From UBA1563 sp041671545 (lineage in GTDB: Bacteria; Bacteroidota; Ignavibacteria; Ignavibacteriales; Ignavibacteriaceae): 64,000 nucleotides of DNA. Numbering within the stretch: position 1 is the stretch's first letter; the number at the start of each line of letters is the position of its first letter. This document shows, piece by piece, positions 35,701-43,272 of this stretch. The stretch is taken from positions 310,001 through 374,000 of the forward strand of contig JBAZBI010000002.1 in NCBI GenBank assembly GCA_041671545.1. The letters are read 5' to 3'. The translations under genes were made by a program, and so were the position numbers. The notes under the pieces were generated by a model, which was given only the letters and a program-made list of their open reading frames with translations, had not been told where the DNA came from and ran no database searches.

Positions 35701-36333
35701 TTACCTGAAAATATTTCACCGGAGGAATCTGCCAACGGACAAAATATTCTCGCATCGTTATCCGATATTTCAAAAGCAAGCACCTATGAAATTCTGAAAG
35801 TAATTAGAAATGCTTTTTATTTTCTTGAGCTTGGCAAACAAAATCTTGAATCCCTTGTTGAGGAAGAGAAAATTGAAGTTGAAAGGGAGATAAAAATTTC
35901 GGATGAAAAATTATATGGAGAAAATAATGCCGGGAATGTACTAATCGTTGATGATGATTCCGACAGTCTCTTCACAATAAATGAAATTGTTCAAAAATGC
36001 AATTGCGTAACGGCTCTTGCAAAAAATGGAAAAGAATGTTTGGAGATACTCGAGAAACAAAAACCGGATGTAATTCTTCTCGATATTATGATGCCCGTTA
36101 TGGATGGATTCCAAACGCTTCGGGCGATTAGGGAAAAACCGGAATTCAAAGACATTCCGGTAATAGCCGTTACGGCGAAGGCAATGATAGAGGACCGCGA
36201 AATAATTTTGAAACAAGGATTTGATAGTTATATAACCAAACCGATTAATTCGGGAGTTCTGGCGTTTCGTTTAACTAGAGCCTTATCGGAAAAAAGAGCA
36301 GCACAGCATGAAAAAGATCTTAGTAATAGATGA
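32785..36333 (+). CDS. Large membrane hybrid sensor histidine kinase
   Basis: This 1182-residue kinase has two membrane helices (about 7-30 and 247-270) bounding a periplasmic sensor domain, HAMP (about 270-325), a GAF-like domain (about 330-480), a coiled coil, HisKA with H-box MSHELRTPMNAI and His543, HATPase with DNGIGI and GGTGLGLSI, a degenerate receiver (about 780-900: SPVLIIEHQRGTRQM, with IEH in place of the acidic pair) and a canonical receiver with Asp1100. It is translated from an ATG 4 bases after the response regulator. The order fits a phosphorelay kinase that serves the pilus operon. The 3' end overlaps the next gene by 26 bases. Confidence 0.88.
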   Translation: MKINYRIILINIVIVAVILGASGSAFYTIMYNVLTSQQSKHLLTSTNDFAFVVHGVSKDVEDAFSLFLNKYEQKPFSNEAISVYKNLDFVIKLNPDSTFAKESIAINKEIVLSKRNARVSTFITSNPLIFYNVNTTPKGETYLYGKNISQNFINELSSKIRAEVAIYYDNNIVVYSNETVNQNYFFNITEAYSNLNLKNNYDIFTQETETSYFLATVYKMKEATLTSQRIGAIIFTTLNETQNLKTNIKNILVILGIAGLSLSVVLTLLLTGSIRRQIHSLTEATEITKTGNFSNRMMVETKDELGELAIAFNKMLDELERKEKTQVEYSDFITMINENPSLKDISDSSLKKIINITECNVGAIYSVIGDEVTQVSSYGVNGKSHGTKEKSELFKPLLEKLETVEINFREASPIISSGLVEISLKYLLLLPIIFNKKTIGILELGSVNKPSPQAKEYLELIKDQLAIGLTNAIAFVQMENLVEELKQLNENYQKQNEQIKSQNERLLELHSALSQKAKELEIQKQKAEELTQLKSQFLATMSHELRTPMNAILGLTELVLEDQSVSSKNNERLSVVLRSGKRLLNLINDILDLSKIESGKMEIKFENFILDDLLDELKASFTSLAKEKDIELRVVNLAEEKLYLTTDRTKLLQILINLVGNSIKFTSEGYVEIRVSLLKNSVLKVEVEDNGIGISSEQQKIIFEEFRQADASTTRKFGGTGLGLSICKKFAEMLKGNITVKSELNKGSVFTVVVPVEVVHLFQQHKAAEEESPTFDKAAHSPVLIIEHQRGTRQMIANYVNSKGYETVFAESPDQCIQLVQRTLPLLVLVDTSFPALNFWKMVYDLKSDSETQKIPLVFYSANEEKKNGYALSPIQILKQPLTQEEFDKTIKYVRDLLRNKEATMALLDYEKSGDFFKAGGVNVQRYDELDNFKFEEDVIFINPFYKEGNALKKCPDMYLSSKGYQKLLFILLPENISPEESANGQNILASLSDISKASTYEILKVIRNAFYFLELGKQNLESLVEEEKIEVEREIKISDEKLYGENNAGNVLIVDDDSDSLFTINEIVQKCNCVTALAKNGKECLEILEKQKPDVILLDIMMPVMDGFQTLRAIREKPEFKDIPVIAVTAKAMIEDREIILKQGFDSYITKPINSGVLAFRLTRALSEKRAAQHEKDLSNR

Positions 36334-36985
36334 TCAGACAGAAAATGTTTTTTATTTGCAGGACCGGCTTCAGAAAGAAGGATTTGAAGTTATTTCTGCA
36401 AATAGCGGAAGAACCGGTATTGAAGCGGCGCTAACTCAATCTCCCGATTTAATTCTTCTCGATATCATGATGCCTGAAATTAGCGGACTTGAAGTTTGCC
36501 GTTTTTTAACGCGTGATGTGCGCACTTCTCGAATTCCCATAATCTTGGTTACGGCAAAAACTTCAGCAGAAGATATGCGCGAAGGGTTGCAAGCAGGCGC
36601 TGTTGACTATATTAAAAAGCCGATCAATAAAATTGAAATGCTTGCACGCATTAATTCAGCGTTAAAGGTAAAAGAATCTCAAGAATTATTTCTTGAAGTT
36701 GAAAAAATGAAAACTTTTACTGCAACAGTTGTTACGGCAAATCATAAAATCAAACAACCGCTTACGCTTATTAAGTTATCACTTACCGCTATAAAACGGG
36801 AATTACACAAAGAAGAAATAAATAGAGATGCGATCATCAGCAAAACAAAATATATTGATATAGCTGTTGGCGAGATAAACGATATTCTTGAGTTGTTAAA
36901 CCAGATTGAAAAACCAGTCTTTGCTGATTATGTTGGGGACATTCAGATGATCGAACTTGGCGGTAAGGAAAAACCGTCAGAGTAA
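36308..36985 (+). CDS. Response regulator fused to a kinase-like dimerisation segment
   Basis: This 225-residue protein has a complete receiver (ILVIDDQTENV, Asp52 in LLDIMMPEISG, KKPINKIEM) followed by about 90 residues with a helical hairpin (VVTANHKIKQPLTLIKLSLTAI) that resembles the dimerisation and phosphotransfer domain of histidine kinases, keeping the possible phospho-His at 146. No ATP-binding domain follows. It could act as a phosphotransfer partner for the neighbouring hybrid kinase, as Spo0B or HPt proteins do. It overlaps the upstream kinase gene by 26 bases and the convergent kinase gene by 9. Function beyond the fold is inferred. Confidence 0.75.
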   Translation: MKKILVIDDQTENVFYLQDRLQKEGFEVISANSGRTGIEAALTQSPDLILLDIMMPEISGLEVCRFLTRDVRTSRIPIILVTAKTSAEDMREGLQAGAVDYIKKPINKIEMLARINSALKVKESQELFLEVEKMKTFTATVVTANHKIKQPLTLIKLSLTAIKRELHKEEINRDAIISKTKYIDIAVGEINDILELLNQIEKPVFADYVGDIQMIELGGKEKPSE

Positions 36986-38551
36986 TTTTTCTACCGTTGC
37001 CAGCATCGTGTCAAAGTCGTAAGGCTTACTCACCATCGCATCAACTTTAAAACCGCTCAATTCTTTTCTATCAGCAAGACCCAAACTGCCGGAAGAAAGA
37101 ATAACAGGAATTGTGAAACCAAGTTTTCTTATTTGTGCAATACATTCGGCTCCGTTCATTTCCGGCATATTATAATCGATGATTGCCAGATCAGCTTTTA
37201 TTTCTTCAGTAAGAACTTGTAACAACTCTTTTCCATTTGACACTTTAATAACATAATAATTGTGCGACTCTAAAAGTTCCGCCAATAAATCCTGCAGCAT
37301 TACCTCGTCGTCGGCAATTAAAATTATTTTTTCTGATATTTTTTTCTCAGCCAATGAAGAACTTTCGTAAGCCGGTAAATAAATATCAAATCGTGAACCC
37401 TGATTTACTATGCTTGAAACTTGAATTACCCCTTCGTGCGCTTTAATGATACCGTAAGAAATATAAAGACCAAGTCCCGAGCTGCTTTCTTTTTCTTTTG
37501 TACTGAAATAAGGATCAAATATTTTTGAGAGATTTTCAGAAGTTATTCCACTACCGTTATCGGCAACGGAAATACAAACGAAATTTCCGATTGGTAAGAA
37601 TGGAAAAAGGTTTGCGTTGCTCTTTTCTACCGGAACATTTTTAGTTGAAAGCGAGATCCATCCGTGTTTTTCTACCGCGTCGCGTGCATTGATGCAGAGA
37701 TTGAGAAGCACTTGATAAATTTGTGTGCTGTTTCCTTTGATAACAAAAACATCATCCGCTAATTGAAGATGAAAATCTATGGTAGCGGGAAATGTTTGTT
37801 TTACCACTCCCGTAATTTCATTTGCTAATTGATTTGGTGAAAGAATTTCTTTTTGCTTGGGTTTTGGTTTTCCATAGGCAAGGAGTCCGGAAGCTAAATC
37901 TTTTGCTCTTGCCGAACAATTCTCAATGTTTTCAACAAGTCGAAGTGCATCATTGTTTTCGGGAATTTTTTTCTTTAAAAGATTTACACTTCCGAAAATA
38001 CTGGAAAGAAGATTGCTGAAGTCATGTGCAATTCCGCTGGTTAATTTGCCAAGTGATTCAAATTTTTGTTTTTGAATGAGCTGCATTTCAATTGCTTTGT
38101 TTAACTCCAGCGATTGAACAATTTTTGCGGAGCTTAAAAACAATCCTAATAATGCAGCGGCATCTTCTTTTTCACGTCCGGAGAAAGGATCTTTGTTTCG
38201 CCCCAGAATTAACGCCCCCTTTATCTCTCCTTCCGAGTTAAAAGGAAGAAATAAAACATCTTCAACGTGAAGAGTTTTCGACAAATTTTTAATGTCCGGT
38301 GGAGGAGAAATTACTTTTTCGTTCAACTGTCCATTCTTTAAAAACGACCGGCGCAACTGTTCTTTGGAAAAATTGATTGTACTTTGATCAAAAATAAGTT
38401 GAACATCTTCTTCCTTTTCCAAGATGAAAATCTCTATTTCGGTTTTGAGTTGTGAATGAAGCTTATCCCCAACTATTTTAGCAATAGATTTTAAATCAGG
38501 TTTATTAACTAATCCTGATAAAAGTTCGGAATAAAAATTTTCATTTTTCAC
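36977..38551 (-). CDS. Soluble hybrid histidine kinase, probable partner of the NtrC regulator
   Basis: This 524-residue cytoplasmic kinase lacks membrane helices. It has a GAF-like sensory domain (about 1-150), HisKA with His176 in TSGIAHDFSNLLSSI (NtrB-like H-box), a HATPase domain (about 245-390, with VADNGSGI and SSGLGLYIS), and a C-terminal receiver (about 405-524, IIDYNMPEMNG and SKPYDFDTML). The gene sits 19 bases behind the sigma-54 activator on the same strand, so the two are an operon and a likely cognate pair. The ligand for the GAF domain is unknown. Confidence 0.88.
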   Translation of the reverse strand: MKNENFYSELLSGLVNKPDLKSIAKIVGDKLHSQLKTEIEIFILEKEEDVQLIFDQSTINFSKEQLRRSFLKNGQLNEKVISPPPDIKNLSKTLHVEDVLFLPFNSEGEIKGALILGRNKDPFSGREKEDAAALLGLFLSSAKIVQSLELNKAIEMQLIQKQKFESLGKLTSGIAHDFSNLLSSIFGSVNLLKKKIPENNDALRLVENIENCSARAKDLASGLLAYGKPKPKQKEILSPNQLANEITGVVKQTFPATIDFHLQLADDVFVIKGNSTQIYQVLLNLCINARDAVEKHGWISLSTKNVPVEKSNANLFPFLPIGNFVCISVADNGSGITSENLSKIFDPYFSTKEKESSSGLGLYISYGIIKAHEGVIQVSSIVNQGSRFDIYLPAYESSSLAEKKISEKIILIADDEVMLQDLLAELLESHNYYVIKVSNGKELLQVLTEEIKADLAIIDYNMPEMNGAECIAQIRKLGFTIPVILSSGSLGLADRKELSGFKVDAMVSKPYDFDTMLATVEKLL

Positions 38552-38570
38552 AATGTTGTTACCGTTTGGT

Positions 38571-39944
38571 TTACGTTCCCTTTTCCAATTGATATTTTTT
38601 TATTTTTGAATAAAGGGTCTTTTGACTGATTCCTAATTGTTCGGCTGTTTTCGTCCTTTCCCAGCCATTGCTATCAAGCACTTTCAATATATGGTTTCGT
38701 TCTATTTCATCCATCGATAACTCTTCGATATGACGTTCCAAAGAAACGCCATTTGATGAAGAGGGAATTTGCTTTCTCCTTTTGGCAGAAAGAAAAAGAA
38801 TTTCCGGGTGGATAATATTATCATCGGAAAAAATAATCGCTCTTTCAATGATATGTTCCAACTCTCTCACGTTTCCCGGAAAATCATACTGCATTAACGC
38901 TTCAATTGCTTTTTCATCAAACTTGCGGGGCGCCCTGATTGGGGATTTCGACTCAAGGAAAAAATTGGCGAGGGTTAAAATATCTTCTTTTCTGTCTCGC
39001 AGCGGCGGAACTGTAAGAGTTATGACATTTAATCGGAAGAGTAAATCTCTTCTAAATAATTTTTGTTCGGTTTCTTCTAAAAGATTTTTATTTGTTGCAC
39101 CGATAACCCGTACATCGGAAGAAAGAGAATTAACGCCGCCCACCCTCCGGTATTCGCCGTTTTCCAAAAAACGTAAAAGTTTCGGTTGGATATTCAAACT
39201 CATTTCGCCGATCTCATCCAGGAAAAGAGTTCCTCCATTCGCAATTTCTACAAGTCCCGGCTTAGAAGTTTTTGCATCGGTAAACGCTCCTTTTTCGTAT
39301 CCGAAAAGTTCGCTTTCAATTAATTGATCTGGCAGCGAAGCGCAGTTGATTACAACAAAAGGTTTTGTTCTGCGTTGTGAATTCTGATGAATAAACTCTG
39401 CAAGTAATTCTTTTCCGGTTCCGGTTTCTCCTTCTATCAAAATATTCGATTCTGATTTTGCAGCTTTTTCAGCAAATTGGATTAACTGGTTCAGTACCTG
39501 GCTATGTCCGATTATCCGGCTTGTACGATGCTGTTTTGCTTGTTTAGCTAATGCTTCATTCTGAAAGAGAAGATCGCGATGCTCTAAAGCTCTTTTTATC
39601 GTAAGAAGAAGTTCATCAAAGTTGTAGGGTTTGGTTATAAAATCGTAAGCTCCGAGTTTTATGCAATCGATGGCTTTGCGGATTTCGGAATCAGCGGTAA
39701 GAATAACAACTTGTATCGAAGGGTAATATTCTTTAACAAATTTCAGAACATCCTCTCCCTGCATGATTGGCATTTTCAGATCGAGGAGAAGAAGATCGTA
39801 ATTTTTCTTCTTCATGTTTTCGATGGCGAATTTACCGTCGTAAACCATATCAATTGAAAAATTTTTTTCTACTAACTGCTCTTTCAAAAGATAACAGATG
39901 GTTTCATCGTCATCGCAAACAAGAATTTTGGGGTTCGTATTCAT
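38571..39944 (-). CDS. NtrC-family sigma-54 activator (receiver, AAA+, Fis-type HTH)
   Basis: This 457-residue transcription activator drives sigma-54 promoters. It has a receiver with Asp55 in LLLLDLKMP, a linker, an AAA+ domain with Walker A GETGTGKE at 172-179, the sigma-54 contacting loop GAFTDA (219-224; canonical GAFTGA) and Walker B TLFLDEIGEM, and a Fis-like helix-turn-helix (ERTKTAEQLGISQKTLYSKI, about 426-445). It forms an operon with the soluble hybrid kinase. Likely targets in this window are the pilin promoter at 23365 and the divergent promoter at 40109. Both targets are inferred from position and promoter class. Confidence 0.9.
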   Translation of the reverse strand: MNTNPKILVCDDDETICYLLKEQLVEKNFSIDMVYDGKFAIENMKKKNYDLLLLDLKMPIMQGEDVLKFVKEYYPSIQVVILTADSEIRKAIDCIKLGAYDFITKPYNFDELLLTIKRALEHRDLLFQNEALAKQAKQHRTSRIIGHSQVLNQLIQFAEKAAKSESNILIEGETGTGKELLAEFIHQNSQRRTKPFVVINCASLPDQLIESELFGYEKGAFTDAKTSKPGLVEIANGGTLFLDEIGEMSLNIQPKLLRFLENGEYRRVGGVNSLSSDVRVIGATNKNLLEETEQKLFRRDLLFRLNVITLTVPPLRDRKEDILTLANFFLESKSPIRAPRKFDEKAIEALMQYDFPGNVRELEHIIERAIIFSDDNIIHPEILFLSAKRRKQIPSSSNGVSLERHIEELSMDEIERNHILKVLDSNGWERTKTAEQLGISQKTLYSKIKKYQLEKGT

Positions 39945-39965
39945 TTTTTCTATAATTACTCAATA

Positions 39966-39973
39966 CAAAAATA
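39966..39973 (-). promoter_or_regulatory. Candidate -7 element of the NtrC-kinase operon
   Basis: TATTTTTG on the minus strand is an exact TAnnTTTG; the -33 box is weak (TGTTTT near the expected place). Transcription would begin near 39959, 15 bases before the ATG. Confidence 0.35.
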
Positions 39974-40013
39974 ACAAATCCTAAAGAACTGAAAACATTT
40001 TTCCACAAGTAAC

Positions 40014-40058
40014 TGCCTGTAGAAAATAGTTCAGGCAAATGGGGTGATATTTCAGGCA
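40014..40058. promoter_or_regulatory. TGCCTG/CAGGCA repeat set, candidate activator site
   Basis: TGCCTG at 40014-40019 is inverted relative to CAGGCA at 40032-40037, and a second CAGGCA follows at 40053-40058, 21 bases (two helical turns) further. The set lies 50-95 bases before a sigma-54-like promoter, the usual place for enhancer sites, and between the ntrC gene and its divergent neighbour. Confidence 0.5.
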
Positions 40059-40108
40059 AAACGCAAGGAGAAAGTGGCGAAAATCGAACCTAATCAAAGG
40101 GAAGATAA

Positions 40109-40124
40109 TGGCATGCTATTGGCT
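40109..40124 (+). promoter_or_regulatory. Sigma-54-like promoter of the T9SS cargo gene
   Basis: TGGCATG-CTAT-TGGCT compares with TGGCACG-N4-TTGCW: two mismatches, with the GG and GC pairs at the correct 12-base step. The start would be near 40135, about 47 bases before the ATG at 40182. It lies inside an open frame that extends upstream, which supports the downstream ATG. Confidence 0.65.
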
Positions 40125-40181
40125 GTTAATCTAGCAGTCATAAAGCATATTTTTCAATCAAAAAATAAAAGGACTACTATC

Positions 40182-42080
40182 ATGAAAAAACTTCTATTTC
40201 TGCTTGCGGGTGTAATGTTGCTTGTTGCCGCTTCAACAAAAGCGCAGATGCAAATTCCAAAACCACATTTGCAGGCTTCGGTTGTTTCCTCAATGATGAA
40301 CTCTTGGTCGGTTGCTCTTAACTGGCCTGATGTTTATGCGGCAATTTATACTTTACCTGATCATTACATTATTTATAAGAAAAACGGAGCGATTGCCGAT
40401 ACGGGAAAATTTGCGCTGGTTTGGACCACCCGCGAAGGCAAATTTATGGATCACCGTGTAGCATCAGGACAAAAATACTCCTACTATATTTCAGCGGATT
40501 ATAAAAATCTTCCCGATGTTTTTTCCGATACGATAGAAGTTTTGGTTACTGAAGCAAATGATGTGATTGCAAAAGTAAGCGGTACGGTCATCGATGAATC
40601 AACTTTAACTCCAATAAAGAGAGCGAGAGTTGAATTTTTCCCGGCATCGTTTATGTTTGGTCCTCCATCTTATGCAATAACAGATTCAACCGGTTCGTAT
40701 AAACTTAAATTAAAACCGGGCGAATATATCATTTTTGCAGGAGCGGAAGGTTATATTCCTGAATTTTATGACAATGCTCAATCTATGCAACAAGCGACAA
40801 AGGTAACGCTTAAAAGCGGTGATTCGTTATCGTTTGATCTTGGCTTGAAACAATTTGTTAAACCAAATCTTTTCTCAATCTCCGGCACAGTTAAAGATGC
40901 TGCTGGAAATCCTAAAAAAGCAACCATTACTGTTATCGTTAATAATAGAAATTTAAATCATGTCCCTGATCCGGGTGGACATTGTTTTTCTTATAGAACC
41001 GACGAACTTGGAAATTTCAAAGTTTTCGCAAGAGAAAATGACACGATTGCGCTTTTCATTAATCCGTTAGACCGTTCATTCCAGAAACAATATTATAACA
41101 ATCAATCAACTTTTGAGACTGCTGAGAAATTAGTTGTAACTCAAGATATTACCGGAATTAATGTAACTCTTACTTCAAAAGTAGTTTATGCAAACGGCAT
41201 TTCGGGTGTTGTTACTGATTCGGCAACCACTTTACCGCTCAAAGCGAAAGTCTATGCTTATCAGAAAAGATCAAATACGCATCGTGGTTCGCGCAATTTT
41301 GTTCTTACCGATAGCCTTACCGGAACTTATTCACTTTCCAACTTGGAACCGGGAACTTATTATCTGTTAGCCGGTGCAAGAGGATATCGCCCGACATTCT
41401 TTAAATATGATGGAACAAAAACACATAATTGGAAAAATGCTGATTCTATCGTTGTAACAGAAACGGGAATTGTGAACGATATTAATTTTGCTCTAAGCCG
41501 GATTGATACTACCGGTAGTTCAATAGTTTTTGGAAATATTATTGATAATGAAGGGAATAGTATTGAAGGAGCTGTTGCTTCATTAATAGATGAAAACGGT
41601 AAAGTTTTTAATTCTACAATTTCAGATGTTGACGGTTCGTTTATGCTTGAAGGACTTTCATCCGGGAGTTATCAATTGGTTTCTTCGGGTGTTGATTACA
41701 GCAGTGCTTCTGTTAGTAACGTTACTCTTGAATCTTCAAATAATTACTTAAATGTGAATGTTGTTTTAACAGCCGATGGTGTAACTTCAGTTAAATCAGA
41801 AAGCAATAATGTTGTTACAACTTATGCGTTAAGCCAGAACTATCCGAATCCTTTTAACCCAAGCACATTGATTAGCTATCAACTTCCAACAAACGGACTT
41901 GTAACAATAAAAGTTTACAATGTTATTGGCAAAGAAATTGCAACGTTGGTAAATGAATATCAGCAGAGCGGAAATTATTCTAAAGAATTTAACGCTAACG
42001 GATTAACCTCCGGAGTTTACTTCTACACAATTAAATCCGGAAGTTTCTCTGCTACGAAAAAAATGATCATAATGAAATAA
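40182..42080 (+). CDS. T9SS cargo with carboxypeptidase-regulatory-like repeats
   Basis: This 632-residue secreted protein has a signal peptide (MKKLLFLLAGVMLLVAASTKAQ), a fibronectin-like region, and four carboxypeptidase regulatory-like beta repeats (for example VSGTVIDESTLTPIKRARVE, ISGTVKDAAGNPKKATITV, ISGVVTDSATTLPLKAKVYA, VFGNIIDNEGNSIEGAVASL). It ends with a type A T9SS sorting domain (YALSQNYPNPFNPSTLISYQ ... KKMIIMK). It should be exported and anchored or released at the cell surface. The ATG at 40182 has AAAAGGA 8 bases upstream and the upstream frame contains the promoter. No catalytic domain is visible, so an adhesion or structural role is likely. Confidence 0.8.
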   Translation: MKKLLFLLAGVMLLVAASTKAQMQIPKPHLQASVVSSMMNSWSVALNWPDVYAAIYTLPDHYIIYKKNGAIADTGKFALVWTTREGKFMDHRVASGQKYSYYISADYKNLPDVFSDTIEVLVTEANDVIAKVSGTVIDESTLTPIKRARVEFFPASFMFGPPSYAITDSTGSYKLKLKPGEYIIFAGAEGYIPEFYDNAQSMQQATKVTLKSGDSLSFDLGLKQFVKPNLFSISGTVKDAAGNPKKATITVIVNNRNLNHVPDPGGHCFSYRTDELGNFKVFARENDTIALFINPLDRSFQKQYYNNQSTFETAEKLVVTQDITGINVTLTSKVVYANGISGVVTDSATTLPLKAKVYAYQKRSNTHRGSRNFVLTDSLTGTYSLSNLEPGTYYLLAGARGYRPTFFKYDGTKTHNWKNADSIVVTETGIVNDINFALSRIDTTGSSIVFGNIIDNEGNSIEGAVASLIDENGKVFNSTISDVDGSFMLEGLSSGSYQLVSSGVDYSSASVSNVTLESSNNYLNVNVVLTADGVTSVKSESNNVVTTYALSQNYPNPFNPSTLISYQLPTNGLVTIKVYNVIGKEIATLVNEYQQSGNYSKEFNANGLTSGVYFYTIKSGSFSATKKMIIMK

Positions 42081-42094
42081 ATTAATAAACGATA

Positions 42095-42123
42095 AAGCCT
42101 CTTCTTTATGATTGAAGAGGCTT
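42095..42123 (+). terminator. Hairpin between the T9SS cargo and the lipoprotein gene
   Basis: AAGCCTCTTC (42095-42104) pairs with GAAGAGGCTT (42114-42123) around a 9-base loop. The following T tract is weak (ATCT), so termination may be partial. Confidence 0.6.
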
Positions 42124-42164
42124 ATCTAAAAACTTAGTAGAAACAAAACAAAGGAAACATAAAA

Positions 42165-43121
42165 ATGAAAAACACAAAAAATCAATTGCTGAGTTTGGCT
42201 CCGGTAGTTCTGATTTTATTTTTTGCAGCCTTCATCGGATGCAAAAACTCACCCACTGATCCGATTGATAATAGTCAGACCACTGAAAAAGCCGCACTCG
42301 AAAAAATGGTTATAGAAGATTCTGCAATTTCTTCATTCGAAGCAAATTATGACGAAGAAGGAATGATGGAGATGTCCGGACCGATGGGATTCGGAAAAAT
42401 AAGTTCGGAAATTTTCCCTGTAAAAGTTGGTAGAAAAATTACTTCCGTAACGCGAACTTTTACAATAAATGAAATTAGCGATACAACCGCCGAAGGAAAT
42501 TTGGTAATTGTATTTACCGGCAATCTGTTTATTGGAGTAACAAAAGATACTTCAATAAGAGTAGTCGATACCGTTATCACCAAACCATTTGTTACAACTG
42601 TTGAGCGAAATATTAAATTTGTTAAGGTTGCTAATACTGCCTACCCGAAAATGAATTGGAGAATCGCTTCTTCTTCCGTAACAAAAGGCGGAACCAACAG
42701 CCCGAACATTTATATTAAAAGCATTAAAGCATATCTACCTTCCGGCGATTCAGTGATAATTTCTGATCCGTTAAATTACTATTTCTCACATGGTTTGGGA
42801 AGAATGAAAGAAATGCCGTCGGTTGCAATGAATCAGGAAGTTACTCTTGTAGTTGAGATTTACAGCGCTTATGCCGCAGAAGATTTTGTCGCTTTAACTT
42901 TTGGCGGAGGTCAAGGTACAATGCACCAGCGAGTAAAAGGTAAATTCACACTTGTTTCCGATGATGGACAAGGAAATAAAGTCTATTCGCAGAAATTCCG
43001 GTCGCATTCGGTAAGAGGCCACTCCCACACCGTCATTGATGCAATGCCTGTGCGAGTTGTAAAAGATGATACGGCTCCGGTTGAATCAAGCGCCTGGGGA
43101 TTCCCGTATATAGTTAAATAG
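42165..43121 (+). CDS. Lipoprotein of unknown function
   Basis: This 318-residue protein has a signal peptide and lipobox FIGC (about Cys25) in FFAAFIGCKNSPTDP, so it is an outer-membrane or periplasmic lipoprotein. The mature part is beta-rich with FEANYDEEGMMEMSGPMGFG and VRGHSHTVIDAMPVR, and no family I recognise. The RBS AAAGGAAA is good. It shares the local plan 'YDEEGM...' with the next lipoprotein ('YDSTGLLMP...'), so the two may be distant paralogues. A hairpin precedes and another follows it. Confidence 0.65.
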   Translation: MKNTKNQLLSLAPVVLILFFAAFIGCKNSPTDPIDNSQTTEKAALEKMVIEDSAISSFEANYDEEGMMEMSGPMGFGKISSEIFPVKVGRKITSVTRTFTINEISDTTAEGNLVIVFTGNLFIGVTKDTSIRVVDTVITKPFVTTVERNIKFVKVANTAYPKMNWRIASSSVTKGGTNSPNIYIKSIKAYLPSGDSVIISDPLNYYFSHGLGRMKEMPSVAMNQEVTLVVEIYSAYAAEDFVALTFGGGQGTMHQRVKGKFTLVSDDGQGNKVYSQKFRSHSVRGHSHTVIDAMPVRVVKDDTAPVESSAWGFPYIVK

Positions 43122-43147
43122 TTCTTTCATGTAATGTTGTGGATAAG

Positions 43148-43182
43148 AGTTACTGCAGGTTTTACCTCTACCTGCAGTAACT
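43148..43182 (+). terminator. Terminator after the lipoprotein gene
   Basis: AGTTACTGCAGG (43148-43159) and CCTGCAGTAACT (43171-43182) form a perfect 12-bp stem with an 11-base loop; TTGTTTT follows at 43182-43188, a modest T tract. Confidence 0.75.
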
Positions 43183-43210
43183 TGTTTTAAAGAGTGTAAA
43201 ACATTCGACT

Positions 43211-43240
43211 TTTGTATGAACAATTATTCTCTTATTTTTA
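43211..43240 (+). promoter_or_regulatory. Candidate -33/-7 promoter of the second lipoprotein gene
   Basis: TTTG (43211-43214), an 18-base spacer and TATTTTTA (43233-43240) match the same form as the aspS promoter. Transcription would begin near 43247, 26 bases before the ATG. Confidence 0.45.
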
Positions 43241-43272
43241 AGATGCAGAACGTGTAGTAAATAAATCATTCA

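Noticed and set aside
38782..39327. Opposite-strand ORF of 181 residues within the NtrC-type gene
   Set aside because: The activator is certain; the shadow is Ser/Arg-rich as expected for a reverse frame.
40044..40181. N-terminal extension of the T9SS cargo at 40182
   Set aside because: It contains the sigma-54-like promoter, and the downstream ATG starts a clean signal peptide.
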